From the NCBI RefSeq assembly GCF_001813295.1, contig NZ_KV812035.1:98206-162205 (forward strand): DNA of 64,000 nt, given 5' to 3'. A program made the position numbers and the translations under genes. The notes under the pieces were generated by a model, which worked only from the letters and a program-made list of their open reading frames with translations, was not told the origin of the DNA and did no database searches. The first letter of the stretch is position 1, and each line of letters begins with the position of its first letter. Source of the stretch: Streptococcus sp. HMSC072G04. Its GTDB lineage: Bacteria; Bacillota; Bacilli; Lactobacillales; Streptococcaceae. Below, one piece after another: positions 16,571 through 24,880 of the stretch.

Positions 16571-17716
16571 TTAATCTTCAATTTCAATCGCGTCATCTAA
16601 ATCAAGAGTTACTTCTTCTACGACAGGAGCTGCTTCTTCAGTTTTATCAAGGGTTTTCACTGCTTCGTCTTCTTCGATCAAACCAAAATGAACCCGAACC
16701 TTGTGGTCGATTTCGTCAAAAATTTCTGGGTGGTCAGCCAAGAATTTCTTAGCATTTTCAGATCCTTGACCAATTTTTTCACCATTATAGGAGTACCACG
16801 CACCCGCTTTTTGGATGATATCCAAATCTGTTGCAATCTTCACCAATTCACCCGTACGTGAAATTCCTTCCCCGTACATGATTTCAACCATGGCTTCTTT
16901 GAACGGTGGAGCCACCTTGTTCTTCACAACCTTGATCTTAGTTTCCTTACCAACATTGGTATCTTTTTGGTCCCCAGTCCCCTTGATTTGAGTGTTTCCA
17001 CGAACATCTAGACGGACAGAAGCGTAGAATTTAAGGGCACGACCACCAGGTGTGGTTTCAGGGTTCCCAAACATGACCCCAACTTTTTCACGCAATTGGT
17101 TGATAAAGATGGCAATGGTCTTCGTCTTATTGATCGAAGCTCCGAGTTTACGCATCGCTTGGCTCATCATCCGCGCTTGCAAACCAACGTGGCTATCCCC
17201 GATATCTCCATCGATTTCCGCACGAGGTACCAAGGCCGCAACAGAGTCGACAACCACCAAATCAACCGCACCAGAGTCGATCAATTTACCAGCAATTTCA
17301 AGTCCTTGTTCCCCTGAGTCTGGTTGAGACAAGAGAAGTTCGTCGATATTGACTCCGAGAGCTGCTGCATAAGATGGATCCAAGGCATGCTCCGCATCGA
17401 TAAAGGCAGCAATGCCTCCTTCTTTCTGTGCTTGCGCTACTGCATGGAGGGCAACGGTTGTTTTACCAGATGATTCTGGACCATAGATTTCGATGATACG
17501 ACCTTTTGGATAACCACCAGCACCCAAGGCAATATCAAGCGCCAAGGAACCAGAGCTCATGACTTGTACTTTTTGTTCTGCACGTTCGCCCAGACGCATG
17601 ATCGATCCCTTACCAAAGTCTTTTTCGATCAACTTCAGGGCATCATTGAGCGCTTTTTCACGCTCATCTCCAAATTTCTTAGAGATATCATCTAATTTTT
17701 TCTGTTTTTTCGCCAT
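16571..17716 (-). CDS. recA: Recombinase RecA
   Basis: A 381-residue RecA with Walker [10 protein letters not shown] at about 73-81, the L1/L2 DNA loops ([22 protein letters not shown]) and the acidic C-terminal tail. It drives homologous recombination and, in streptococci, transformation. It follows cinA by 120 bases and is probably co-transcribed with it from the ComX-dependent promoter, as well as from a basal promoter. The downstream dinF and lytA genes of pneumococcus are absent: spxA follows instead. Confidence 0.98.
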   Translation of the reverse strand: MAKKQKKLDDISKKFGDEREKALNDALKLIEKDFGKGSIMRLGERAEQKVQVMSSGSLALDIALGAGGYPKGRIIEIYGPESSGKTTVALHAVAQAQKEGGIAAFIDAEHALDPSYAAALGVNIDELLLSQPDSGEQGLEIAGKLIDSGAVDLVVVDSVAALVPRAEIDGDIGDSHVGLQARMMSQAMRKLGASINKTKTIAIFINQLREKVGVMFGNPETTPGGRALKFYASVRLDVRGNTQIKGTGDQKDTNVGKETKIKVVKNKVAPPFKEAMVEIMYGEGISRTGELVKIATDLDIIQKAGAWYSYNGEKIGQGSENAKKFLADHPEIFDEIDHKVRVHFGLIEEDEAVKTLDKTEEAAPVVEEVTLDLDDAIEIED

Positions 17717-17836
17717 TCTTTTCTCCTATGTTTTTACTATACAGGAAATGCATGCAACTCACCGACGTTTTCCGTCATTTGAAAGGCACATTTCCTATCC
17801 ATTTTTAGAATTATTCTTCATTTGGCACAAGCTTCA

Positions 17837-19105
17837 TTATACCAAATTTTCACCATTTAATACAGCCAAGCGCACCAAATTAAAGGCATGAAGGACTGCA
17901 ATTTCGCGGACATCCGCCCGGCTACGTCCAGCGATATTGACTTGGACACTATCCACTCCATTTGGAGTCGCAAGTCCGATAAAGACGGTCCCTGCTGGAT
18001 GCCCTTCTAGACTATCTGGCCCCGCAACTCCGGTTAGGCTAACACCATAATCGGATCCTGTTAACTTACGGGCCTGTGAAGCCATGGCTTGAGCTGTAAA
18101 GTGAGACACCACTCCATGTTGCTCTAACTCTTGAGCTGGAATAGACAACATCTTGCTTTTTTCTTCCAGACTATAGGTGACAAAACCACCTGCAAAGATG
18201 CTGGACGCCCCTGAAAAATCTGCCAGAGTCGCTTGGAAAAGGCCAGCCGTCAGGCTTTCTGCAGCTGTAATGGTCTTACCAGTCCGTTTCAAGAGATCAA
18301 AGGCCACCTTGGCCATCGAATTATCATCCCCATAACCATAAAACAACTTATGCAAGGGTTGATGGTCCAGGGTATGGCGTGATAAGATTTCCTTTTCTAA
18401 GACATCGAGCTTAGCATCCGCTGAAGCTTGATCCTTCGCCTTTGTAGACAGACGCAAGGTTACTTCTCCCGTCTTGGCATAAGGAGCCACCGTCGGATCA
18501 CTCTGCTTTTCAATGATATCGGCTAGGATCGTAACCAGCTGGCTTTCCCCAATCCCAAAGAAGCGCAAGACTCTTGAAAAGAGCTCTTCCCCTGTCGTCA
18601 AATGAGGCACCAATTGTTCATTGACCATGGGTTTTAACTCACTTGGTGGGCCAGGTAGAACGACATAGGTCACACCATCAACTTCAATCAAACCTCCAAC
18701 CGCGAGACCTGTACGGTTTTGAAGGGGGATTGATCCGGCAATCAATTGTGCTTGTCGCTCATTATTGGGCGTCCGGACATAATCAGGGCGACTGGCAAAG
18801 AAGGTGTCGAGTTTGGCAAGCGCTGTTGGATCAAAAACCAGTTCTTTCCCTAAGAACTTAGCAAGGGTTTGCTTGGTCAAATCATCCTCTGTTGGCCCAA
18901 GTCCACCACATAAAATCACCAAATCACTGCGTTTTGAAGCTGTCTCAATGGTCGAGAAGAGACGACCTTCATTGTCTCCTACCGCCACATGATAATAGAC
19001 ATCAATCCCTAAACTAGCCAATTTTTCAGACAAGAATTGAGCATTGGTGTTGACAATTTGTCCTGTTAGAATTTCTGTTCCAACTGCAATAATTTCCGCC
19101 TTCAT
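17837..19105 (-). CDS. cinA: Competence-damage protein CinA
   Basis: A 422-residue protein with an N-terminal MoaB/MogA-like domain ([37 protein letters not shown]) and a C-terminal nicotinamide-nucleotide deamidase domain ([29 protein letters not shown]). It is induced during competence and helps localise RecA. The ATG at 19105 has GGGAGG 4-5 bases upstream. A GTG at 19117 would put that site inside the gene. The cin-box lies about 20 bases upstream. Confidence 0.95.
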   Translation of the reverse strand: MKAEIIAVGTEILTGQIVNTNAQFLSEKLASLGIDVYYHVAVGDNEGRLFSTIETASKRSDLVILCGGLGPTEDDLTKQTLAKFLGKELVFDPTALAKLDTFFASRPDYVRTPNNERQAQLIAGSIPLQNRTGLAVGGLIEVDGVTYVVLPGPPSELKPMVNEQLVPHLTTGEELFSRVLRFFGIGESQLVTILADIIEKQSDPTVAPYAKTGEVTLRLSTKAKDQASADAKLDVLEKEILSRHTLDHQPLHKLFYGYGDDNSMAKVAFDLLKRTGKTITAAESLTAGLFQATLADFSGASSIFAGGFVTYSLEEKSKMLSIPAQELEQHGVVSHFTAQAMASQARKLTGSDYGVSLTGVAGPDSLEGHPAGTVFIGLATPNGVDSVQVNIAGRSRADVREIAVLHAFNLVRLAVLNGENLV

Positions 19106-19123
19106 GGTGCCTCCCACTTATAC

Positions 19124-19131
19124 TATTCGTA
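19124..19131 (-). promoter_or_regulatory. ComX (sigma-X) cin-box of the cinA-recA operon
   Basis: The minus strand reads TACGAATA, an exact match to the streptococcal cin-box recognised by ComX, 18 bases before the cinA ATG. It is the only exact match noticed in an intergenic region of this window. Confidence 0.88.
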
Positions 19132-19177
19132 ATTTTCATTTCATTTTAACACAATTTCCTAAATTATTTAAAAAACA

Positions 19178-19217
19178 GATTGAAGATAAAGTCCATTTTG
19201 GACAACTTTTTTCAATC
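19178..19217 (+). terminator. Orphan plus-strand terminator-like hairpin upstream of cinA
   Basis: Nested arms GATTGAA...TTCAATC and GTCC...GGAC are followed on the plus strand by TTTTTCTTTT (19218-19227). No plus-strand gene precedes it within the window, and cinA runs the other way. It may end an unannotated short transcript. Confidence 0.5.
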
Positions 19218-19227
19218 TTTTTCTTTT

Positions 19228-19378
19228 AGAGTATAAAGTAAAAAACTCATAGAAATACTATTACATCAGCATCCCTAAGAGTTTTAACTATGTGGCAATC
19301 AACTTCTAAAGGGCTATTTTCTATTGTTGATAGAGCTTATCTATATTCTGAAGCAACCATATCGAGCGGTTGCTTTTT
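19228..19378 (+). ncRNA. Candidate small RNA between cinA and the S66 peptidase
   Basis: A -10-like TATAAA at 19232-19237 is followed by a hairpin AAAACTC/GAGTTTT (19242-19285) and, near 19351-19375, by the terminator AAGCAACC/GGTTGCTT with a short T run. This defines a possible plus-strand transcript of about 135 nt with no convincing gene. A 35-codon frame from 19290 lacks a ribosome site and overlaps the terminator. The -35 is weak. This is a structural prediction only. Confidence 0.35.
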
Positions 19379-19424
19379 GACTACTTTCTTGATCTAAAAG
19401 CTTTCTTCTGACTCTAATTCTTGT

Positions 19425-19452
19425 TGTTCCCCCTCATCTTTTGTGATACAAT
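19425..19452 (+). promoter_or_regulatory. Promoter of the S66 peptidase gene
   Basis: -35 TTGTTC (19425-19430), 16-bp spacer, -10 TACAAT (19447-19452) with upstream TGA (extended -10). The AGGAGG ribosome site follows before the ATG at 19483. Confidence 0.65.
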
Positions 19453-19482
19453 AGCATCAATTTATTTCTAGGAGGATGAGAT

Positions 19483-20514
19483 ATGGTTTCTACTATTGGT
19501 ATTATAAGTTTATCTAGTGGGATTATCGGAGAGGACTTTGTCAAGCACGAAGTGGACTTGGGGGTCCAACGACTCAAATACCTCGGACTCAATCCTATCT
19601 TTTTACCTCATTCACTAAAAGGCTTAGACTTTATCAAAGAACATCCTGAAGCTCGTGCAGAGGATTTGATTCAGGCCTTTTCTGATGATAGTATCGACAT
19701 GATCCTATGCGCCATCGGTGGAAACGATACCTATCGCTTGCTACCTTATCTTTTTGAAAATGACCAACTACAAAAGGTTATCAAACAAAAGATTTTTCTT
19801 GGCTTCTCGGATACGACCATGAACCATCTCATGTTGCATAAACTAGGAATCAAGACTTTTTACGGGCAATCCTTTTTAGCAGACATTTGTGAGTTAGACA
19901 AGGAAATGCTGCCATATAGCCGCCACTACTTTAAAGAATTAATTGAGACTGGTAGAATCTCAGAAATCCGCCCTAGTAACGTTTGGTATGAGGAACGGAC
20001 TGATTATAGTCCCAAGGCTCTGGGAACACCTCGTGTCAGCCATGCAAATACAGGTTTTGACTTGTTACAAGGCAATGCTCAGTTTGAGGGAGAAATCCTC
20101 GGTGGTTGTCTTGAGTCTCTCTATGATATTTTTGACAACTCTCTACACGCAGATAGCACAGACCTCTGCCAAAAATACAAACTTTTCCCTGACTTGTCAG
20201 ACTGGGAAGGAAAAATTCTCTTGCTAGAAACAAGCGAAGAAAAGCCTGAACCTGACGACTTCAAAAAGATGTTGCGGACTTTAAAGGAAACTGGTGTATT
20301 CGAGGTCATCAGTGGACTATTAGTCGGAAAACCTATGGATGAAACTTTCTATGACGACTATAAAGAAGCACTATTGGATATCATTGATAGCAATATCCCG
20401 ATTGTCTATAATCTGAATGTCGGCCATGCAACTCCAAGAGCAATTGTCCCCTTTGGAGTCCACGCGTATGTAGATGCAACGGAGCAAGTCATCCACTTTG
20501 ACTATAACAAATAA
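19483..20514 (+). CDS. S66-family peptidase (LD-carboxypeptidase / MccF-like)
   Basis: A 343-residue cytoplasmic serine peptidase of family S66, which cleaves L,D bonds in recycled muropeptides or inactivates peptide-nucleotide antibiotics (MccF type). The nucleophile-elbow region reads CAIGGNDTYRLLPYL, so a Thr (T83) is found where classical members have Ser. Further conserved strings are FLGFSDTTMNHL, GEILGGCLESL, ILLLETSEE and the histidine in NVGHATPRAIVPFG. There is no signal peptide. It is a single gene with its own promoter and terminator. Confidence 0.88.
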   Translation: MVSTIGIISLSSGIIGEDFVKHEVDLGVQRLKYLGLNPIFLPHSLKGLDFIKEHPEARAEDLIQAFSDDSIDMILCAIGGNDTYRLLPYLFENDQLQKVIKQKIFLGFSDTTMNHLMLHKLGIKTFYGQSFLADICELDKEMLPYSRHYFKELIETGRISEIRPSNVWYEERTDYSPKALGTPRVSHANTGFDLLQGNAQFEGEILGGCLESLYDIFDNSLHADSTDLCQKYKLFPDLSDWEGKILLLETSEEKPEPDDFKKMLRTLKETGVFEVISGLLVGKPMDETFYDDYKEALLDIIDSNIPIVYNLNVGHATPRAIVPFGVHAYVDATEQVIHFDYNK

Positions 20515-20542
20515 AGCTGGGAAGAATTTCTCAGCTTTTTTT
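20513..20542 (+). terminator. Terminator after the S66 peptidase gene
   Basis: Arms AAAGCTGgGA and TCtCAGCTTT followed by a T run. It starts at the stop codon of the peptidase gene, in a convergent intergenic region before tag. Confidence 0.88.
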
Positions 20543-20576
20543 CTATATTCTCAGATACTCTAGTTACCTATACTCA

Positions 20577-21140
20577 CTAATCACCGTTTTTCCATTCACA
20601 ATCATTCTCATGGTCATCAACCAGGCCTGCTGCTTGTAGGAAGGATAAAACTGCGACTGATCCGGTGAACTTAAAACCACGTTTTTTAAGATCCTTGGCT
20701 AGCTTCTCAGAAAGAGCTGTCTTCGCTGGAACCTGCCGGTAATCTGGAACATCATTGACGATGGTTTTCCCATCTACAAAAGACCAAAGATAAGCATCAA
20801 ACGATCCAAATTCCTCCTGGACTTGTAGAAAGGCTTGAGCATTCGCCCGTGTCGCAAAAATCTTTGCACGATTGCGGATGATGGCTGGATTGTCTAACAA
20901 AGTTTCCAGTTCAGAGTCGGTCATCTCTGCGACGCGTTGAAGGTGGTAACCATGAAAAGATTCTCGGAAAGCCTGCCGTTTATTGAGCACTGTTTCCCAA
21001 GATAGACCGGCCTGATAAGTCTCCATACAGAGCAACTCAAAAAGCGCTTGGTCCTCATGTAGGGGCTGTCCCCATTCTTCATCGTGGTAGGCTACATAGA
21101 GCGGGTTATTCATTTTAACCCAGCCACAACGTTTTGGCAT
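20577..21140 (-). CDS. tag: DNA-3-methyladenine glycosylase I
   Basis: A 187-residue Tag glycosylase that removes 3-methyladenine from DNA. Family features are the N-terminal RCGWVKMNNPLYVAYHDEEWG (a zinc-ligand Cys and the conserved YHD-EWG), MCMETYQAGLSWETVL, and C-terminal zinc ligands around the final His/Cys (DDHENDCEW). It is the last gene of mutL-ruvA-tag, 9 bases after ruvA. Confidence 0.95.
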   Translation of the reverse strand: MPKRCGWVKMNNPLYVAYHDEEWGQPLHEDQALFELLCMETYQAGLSWETVLNKRQAFRESFHGYHLQRVAEMTDSELETLLDNPAIIRNRAKIFATRANAQAFLQVQEEFGSFDAYLWSFVDGKTIVNDVPDYRQVPAKTALSEKLAKDLKKRGFKFTGSVAVLSFLQAAGLVDDHENDCEWKNGD

Positions 21141-21149
21141 CTTCTTCTC

Positions 21150-21743
21150 CTATTTCACCAACATCTTAAGGGCAGACTTGATATAGTTTTCAGCAGTATC
21201 AGAAGTTCCTTCAAAGAATTTCTTGATTTTCTTGAGTTCCGTTGCCTTGTAGCCCAATGCCAACATGGCTTCCATGGCTTCTTCAAGGGCTTGGTTTTCT
21301 TCTACAACTTTGGCTTTGGACTGAGCCGGTGCATCTTCTAGATCAAGATTGATCTTACCTTCTAGGTCCAAAACCATCTGTTGGGCTGTTTTCTTGCCGA
21401 TCTTCGGAAACTTGGTCAAGTAAGTGATGTTCTTGCTTTCGATGGCTTGGACAAGGCCTGCATTGTCATCTGCAGCAATGATAGCCAGAGCTGAGACAGG
21501 TCCAATCCCAGAGACTGAGATCAAGTTTAAAAAGAGCTGTTTCTCTTCTTCGGTCGCAAAGCCATAAAGAAGGTGAGCGTCTTCCCGAACCACTTGGTGC
21601 AGATAGACGTGCACCTCTTGATTCATTTTACCAGAGTAGGCATAGGGATTGGCCACATGCAAGAGATAGCCGATCCCAGCTGTCTCCACCACGATGTATT
21701 TGGCGGTGATTTTTGTTAAAATTCCTTTAATGTATTCGTACAT
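21150..21743 (-). CDS. ruvA: Holliday junction branch-migration protein RuvA
   Basis: A 197-residue RuvA: N-terminal OB-fold ([20 protein letters not shown]), central helix-hairpin-helix pair ([34 protein letters not shown]) and C-terminal RuvB-contacting domain. It binds four-way junctions. It lies 20 bases after mutL. ruvB is not in this window. Confidence 0.96.
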   Translation of the reverse strand: MYEYIKGILTKITAKYIVVETAGIGYLLHVANPYAYSGKMNQEVHVYLHQVVREDAHLLYGFATEEEKQLFLNLISVSGIGPVSALAIIAADDNAGLVQAIESKNITYLTKFPKIGKKTAQQMVLDLEGKINLDLEDAPAQSKAKVVEENQALEEAMEAMLALGYKATELKKIKKFFEGTSDTAENYIKSALKMLVK

Positions 21744-21763
21744 AATCTTCCTTTATTGTTTGA

Positions 21764-23707
21764 TTAATATTTGCCCAATTCCCGTAAACTGGTGTGATTT
21801 TCCTGAATGCGTCGGAACATCTTTTCCATATCTGACTTGGTAAAGTTAACCAAAACCGGACGGCCATGAGGGCAGTTATAAGGGTTGTCACATTGGGACA
21901 GTTGATAGATCAGATCGCGTGCGGAGTAATCATCCAGCGTGTGGTTGGCCTTGATGGAGCGTTTGCAGGACATCATGATGGCCAACTCCGCCCGGTATTT
22001 CTTGATAGACACTTCCTTGGTCAAAAGGAGCATATCACACATTTCATAGATACCCGACTCGATCTCTTCTTCCTTCATCCAGATCGGATGCTCCCGCAAG
22101 ATCAACTGGTTGGCTCCGTACTCTTCTAAGTAGACGCCCACTTCCTCTAAGAGGTGCTTGCGCTGTTGCAGGCGGATCAGATCGTCTGTAGGGAACTCAA
22201 AGATATAAGGCACTAGCAGTTGTTGCTGACTACCGTCTACATCCCCGATGCTCTCCCGGTATTCTTCGTATTTGACCCGCTCTTGGGCCGCGTGCTGGTC
22301 AATGATATAAAGGCCCCCATTGCCTTGGGCAAAGAGATAGGTTCCATGCATCTGACCAAAATATTCCAACTCTGGGAAGGTCGAATGTTCTTCCCCATCC
22401 AACTTATCATAGGCCTTGTCTAGACTAGCCAGATCCAACTCTGGGTGATCCAGTTCATCATAAACCACAGTCTTTCTTTCCGCAAACTTGATCGCGCTTG
22501 TTGGTTTTTCTACGGTGTTTTCTTGGTTTGTAGAATCAGCAGTTAGCTCATCTGCTAGAGGCCGTTGAGGATCTGCCACTTCTTGTCGAAGTTTGAAATC
22601 TTGACTTTCTCGGTCATAATAGAGGCGGTTTTCTTTTAAAGGCAGGGTCGTCTGTACTGGCTTTTCTGTTCGACGAATAGTCGACTTGGCTAGATTTTCT
22701 AGAGCATCCGGAATCAGGTCCTGCTCTTTCAAAGCGTTCGCAATAGCCTGGGAGATCAAGGCCATTAGTTCTCGTTCTTTGGAGATGCGAACCTCTTGCT
22801 TAGTGGGGTGAACATTGACATCCGCTAAGTAAGGGTCGATCTGGATATTAATGATCGCGAGCGGGAAGCGGCCCACCATGAGTTTACTGCCGTAGCCGTC
22901 TAAAATAGCTCGATTGAGCAAGAAATTCTTGATATAACGGCCGTTGATAAAGAGACTGATGTAATTACGATTGGCACGAGTCAATTCAGGCAAAGACACA
23001 AAGCCCGTCACTTCAAAATCCAGGTCGCGATTTTCAATGGCCACCATCTTCTTGGCAGACGCGAGGCCATAGACACCCGCAATCGCTTGCCGGAGATTAC
23101 CCGTCCCCGCTGTTTTGGTCATTTCTTTTCCATCATTGATCAAGGTAAAGGCAATCTCAGGATGGGCCAAGCTCAAGCGATTGAGAATATCCACGATATG
23201 GGATAGTTCTGCCTGCTGGCTCTTTAAATACTTGAGACGGGCAGGTGTATTAAAAAAGAGATCTTCCACTGTGATCTTGGTCCCGACAGGGCTTGTCGCT
23301 GGCTCCAATTCCTCAATTTCGCCACCCTTTGCGACCAATTTGGTCCCGTGGGCAGCTCCTTCTTGCGCCGTTAGAAGGGTTAGAATACTGACAGAAGCAA
23401 TGGAAGGCATGGCCTCACCACGAAAACCAAGTGTTCGAATACGAAAAAGATCCGCTTGACTCTTGATCTTACTGGTCGCATGTCGACGGAGGGCCAAAGC
23501 GACCTCATCATGCGCAATTCCTTCCCCATTATCTGTAATCCGAATCGACTTCAATCCTGCTTCTTCGATTTCAACAACGATCTGGCTAGCTCCAGCATCG
23601 ATCGAGTTTTCAACCAATTCCTTGACCACGCTAGCAGGTCGTTCAATCACTTCACCTGCCGCAATCTGATTGGCTAGGACTTCTGGCAATTCAATAATCT
23701 GTGACAT
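21764..23707 (-). CDS. mutL: DNA mismatch repair protein MutL
   Basis: A 647-residue MutL. The ATPase GHKL motifs are [14 protein letters not shown] and [13 protein letters not shown], and the C-terminal dimer/endonuclease domain holds the [14 protein letters not shown] motif and a CPHGRPV zinc site. The ATG at 23707 is chosen because GGAG lies upstream and [20 protein letters not shown] is the canonical N-terminus. The frame extends 138 bases further upstream without support. It is the first gene of mutL-ruvA-tag. Its partner mutS is 1.2 kb away on the same strand. Confidence 0.97.
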   Translation of the reverse strand: MSQIIELPEVLANQIAAGEVIERPASVVKELVENSIDAGASQIVVEIEEAGLKSIRITDNGEGIAHDEVALALRRHATSKIKSQADLFRIRTLGFRGEAMPSIASVSILTLLTAQEGAAHGTKLVAKGGEIEELEPATSPVGTKITVEDLFFNTPARLKYLKSQQAELSHIVDILNRLSLAHPEIAFTLINDGKEMTKTAGTGNLRQAIAGVYGLASAKKMVAIENRDLDFEVTGFVSLPELTRANRNYISLFINGRYIKNFLLNRAILDGYGSKLMVGRFPLAIINIQIDPYLADVNVHPTKQEVRISKERELMALISQAIANALKEQDLIPDALENLAKSTIRRTEKPVQTTLPLKENRLYYDRESQDFKLRQEVADPQRPLADELTADSTNQENTVEKPTSAIKFAERKTVVYDELDHPELDLASLDKAYDKLDGEEHSTFPELEYFGQMHGTYLFAQGNGGLYIIDQHAAQERVKYEEYRESIGDVDGSQQQLLVPYIFEFPTDDLIRLQQRKHLLEEVGVYLEEYGANQLILREHPIWMKEEEIESGIYEMCDMLLLTKEVSIKKYRAELAIMMSCKRSIKANHTLDDYSARDLIYQLSQCDNPYNCPHGRPVLVNFTKSDMEKMFRRIQENHTSLRELGKY

Positions 23708-23870
23708 GTCTGCTCCTTTACCTATTTTTTCACCGATACATGTAGCTCTATTATACCACAGATCCACAAGACTCCCTTTCTTAAAAAACGTAGGCTTGTC
23801 CCCATCTTCTTCCTTAAAAACCGCATAGGCAAAGAAAACGACCACATAGACAAATTTCCTTGTCTTCCCT

Positions 23871-23899
23871 TTGGAAAAAGTGTTTAATAGTAGTGTAAA
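23871..23899 (+). promoter_or_regulatory. Promoter of the LytTR/DUF3021 pair
   Basis: -35 TTGGAA (23871-23876), 17-bp spacer, -10 TGTAAA (23894-23899). Such pairs are often autoregulated, but no clean LytTR double site was recognised here. Confidence 0.5.
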
Positions 23900-23956
23900 G
23901 AAGGAGCCGGGCTAGCAGGCCAACCGACTTTACCCAAAGGAGGGAGAAACGATCTT

Positions 23957-24397
23957 ATGAAAGTTGAAGTACACATTGATTCCCACTTCCAAGAAGAAGC
24001 GGTGATGATCACAGCACCTGCACTGTCTGCGCGTGTAGAGAAAATCCGAGACTTTGTGGAAGAATTGGATCAAAAAGGGCGCTTACGTGCCAAGAAGGAT
24101 GGGGAAGCTTACCTGATCGAAAGCCAGCTATTCCAACGTTTTTACATTGAAAATAGGCAAGTAATTGGTGAGACCATGACAGATCAATTTATTCTGACTG
24201 GGCCTCTCTATCAGTTATCTGAAGACTTACCGACCTGCTTTCTCAAAATTTCCCAATCTGAAATTATCAACACAAAAGAAATCGATCACCTGCACTTTAC
24301 CAGTGGAGGATCGGTGCAAATCTATCTTAAAAACGGGAGTCTGACTTACTCCTCCCGTCGTTACTTAAAAGCCATTAAGGAGAAATTATCATGCTAA
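23957..24397 (+). CDS. LytTR-domain transcriptional regulator
   Basis: A 146-residue protein consisting of a short N-terminal region and a C-terminal LytTR DNA-binding domain (FLKISQSEIINTKEIDHLHF; GSVQIYLKNGSLTYSSRRYLKAIKEKL). It lacks a receiver domain. Its last bases overlap the next gene, which encodes a DUF3021 membrane protein. This is the arrangement of LytTR regulatory systems such as HdrRM and BrsRM, in which the membrane partner restrains the regulator. GGAGG is 13 bases before the ATG. Targets are unknown, with competence or bacteriocin genes known for relatives. Confidence 0.9.
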   Translation: MKVEVHIDSHFQEEAVMITAPALSARVEKIRDFVEELDQKGRLRAKKDGEAYLIESQLFQRFYIENRQVIGETMTDQFILTGPLYQLSEDLPTCFLKISQSEIINTKEIDHLHFTSGGSVQIYLKNGSLTYSSRRYLKAIKEKLSC

Positions 24398-24846
24398 AAC
24401 AATCTTTTTCTGACGCCCTGAAAGGTATTCTCATCGGGCTCATCCTATCCATCTTCTTTTCCTACCTCTTCTCACCTGAGTTGTACCTTCCCTTAAGTCC
24501 CAACTCTGCAGTCGGCCGCTGGATGTTCTTGCATCATGTTCACGGCTCACTGGTCATGCTTTATTGCGCCCTCGTTTGGGGTGCGATTGGGGTCCTCTTT
24601 AGCTTCGGGAGTCTCCTCTTTCAAAAAGACTGGAGCCTCTTACGGGCTACTCTGAGCCATTACTTACTCATGTTGCTTGGCTTTATTCCCCTAGCTACGT
24701 TAGCTGGCTGGTTTCCAGCACGACTTGGCTTTTACCTCTTACTCGTTGTCGAATTCACCCTCGTTTACGTGATCATCTGGTTGGTCTCCCATCATTTTTA
24801 TAAAAAACAAGTCCAAAAAATCAACCAAAGCATTGCTAACCACTAA
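24391..24846 (+). CDS. DUF3021 membrane protein, likely inhibitor of the LytTR regulator
   Basis: A 151-residue protein with four predicted membrane helices (about 10-30, 44-70, 85-108, 113-135) and a basic cytoplasmic tail. Size, topology and overlap with a LytTR gene fit DUF3021. In better-studied LytTR systems the membrane partner sequesters the regulator, and that role is inferred here. The pair ends at a strong bidirectional terminator. Confidence 0.85.
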   Translation: MLKQSFSDALKGILIGLILSIFFSYLFSPELYLPLSPNSAVGRWMFLHHVHGSLVMLYCALVWGAIGVLFSFGSLLFQKDWSLLRATLSHYLLMLLGFIPLATLAGWFPARLGFYLLLVVEFTLVYVIIWLVSHHFYKKQVQKINQSIANH

Positions 24847-24880
24847 AAGAAGATCCTCGCTATCACGAGGATCTTCTTTT
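24845..24880. terminator. Bidirectional terminator between DUF3021 gene and mutS
   Basis: A 15-bp perfect stem (AAAAGAAGATCCTCG / CGAGGATCTTCTTTT, 6-base loop) with A/T tails on both sides, serving both convergent genes. Confidence 0.95.

Noticed and set aside
19290..19397. 35-codon frame starting MWQSTSKGLF
   Set aside because: It has no ribosome site and runs through a terminator-like hairpin. A small RNA is more likely than a protein.
23708..23845. N-terminal extension of MutL
   Set aside because: The extension lacks family similarity, and the canonical [10 protein letters not shown] start has its own GGAG site.
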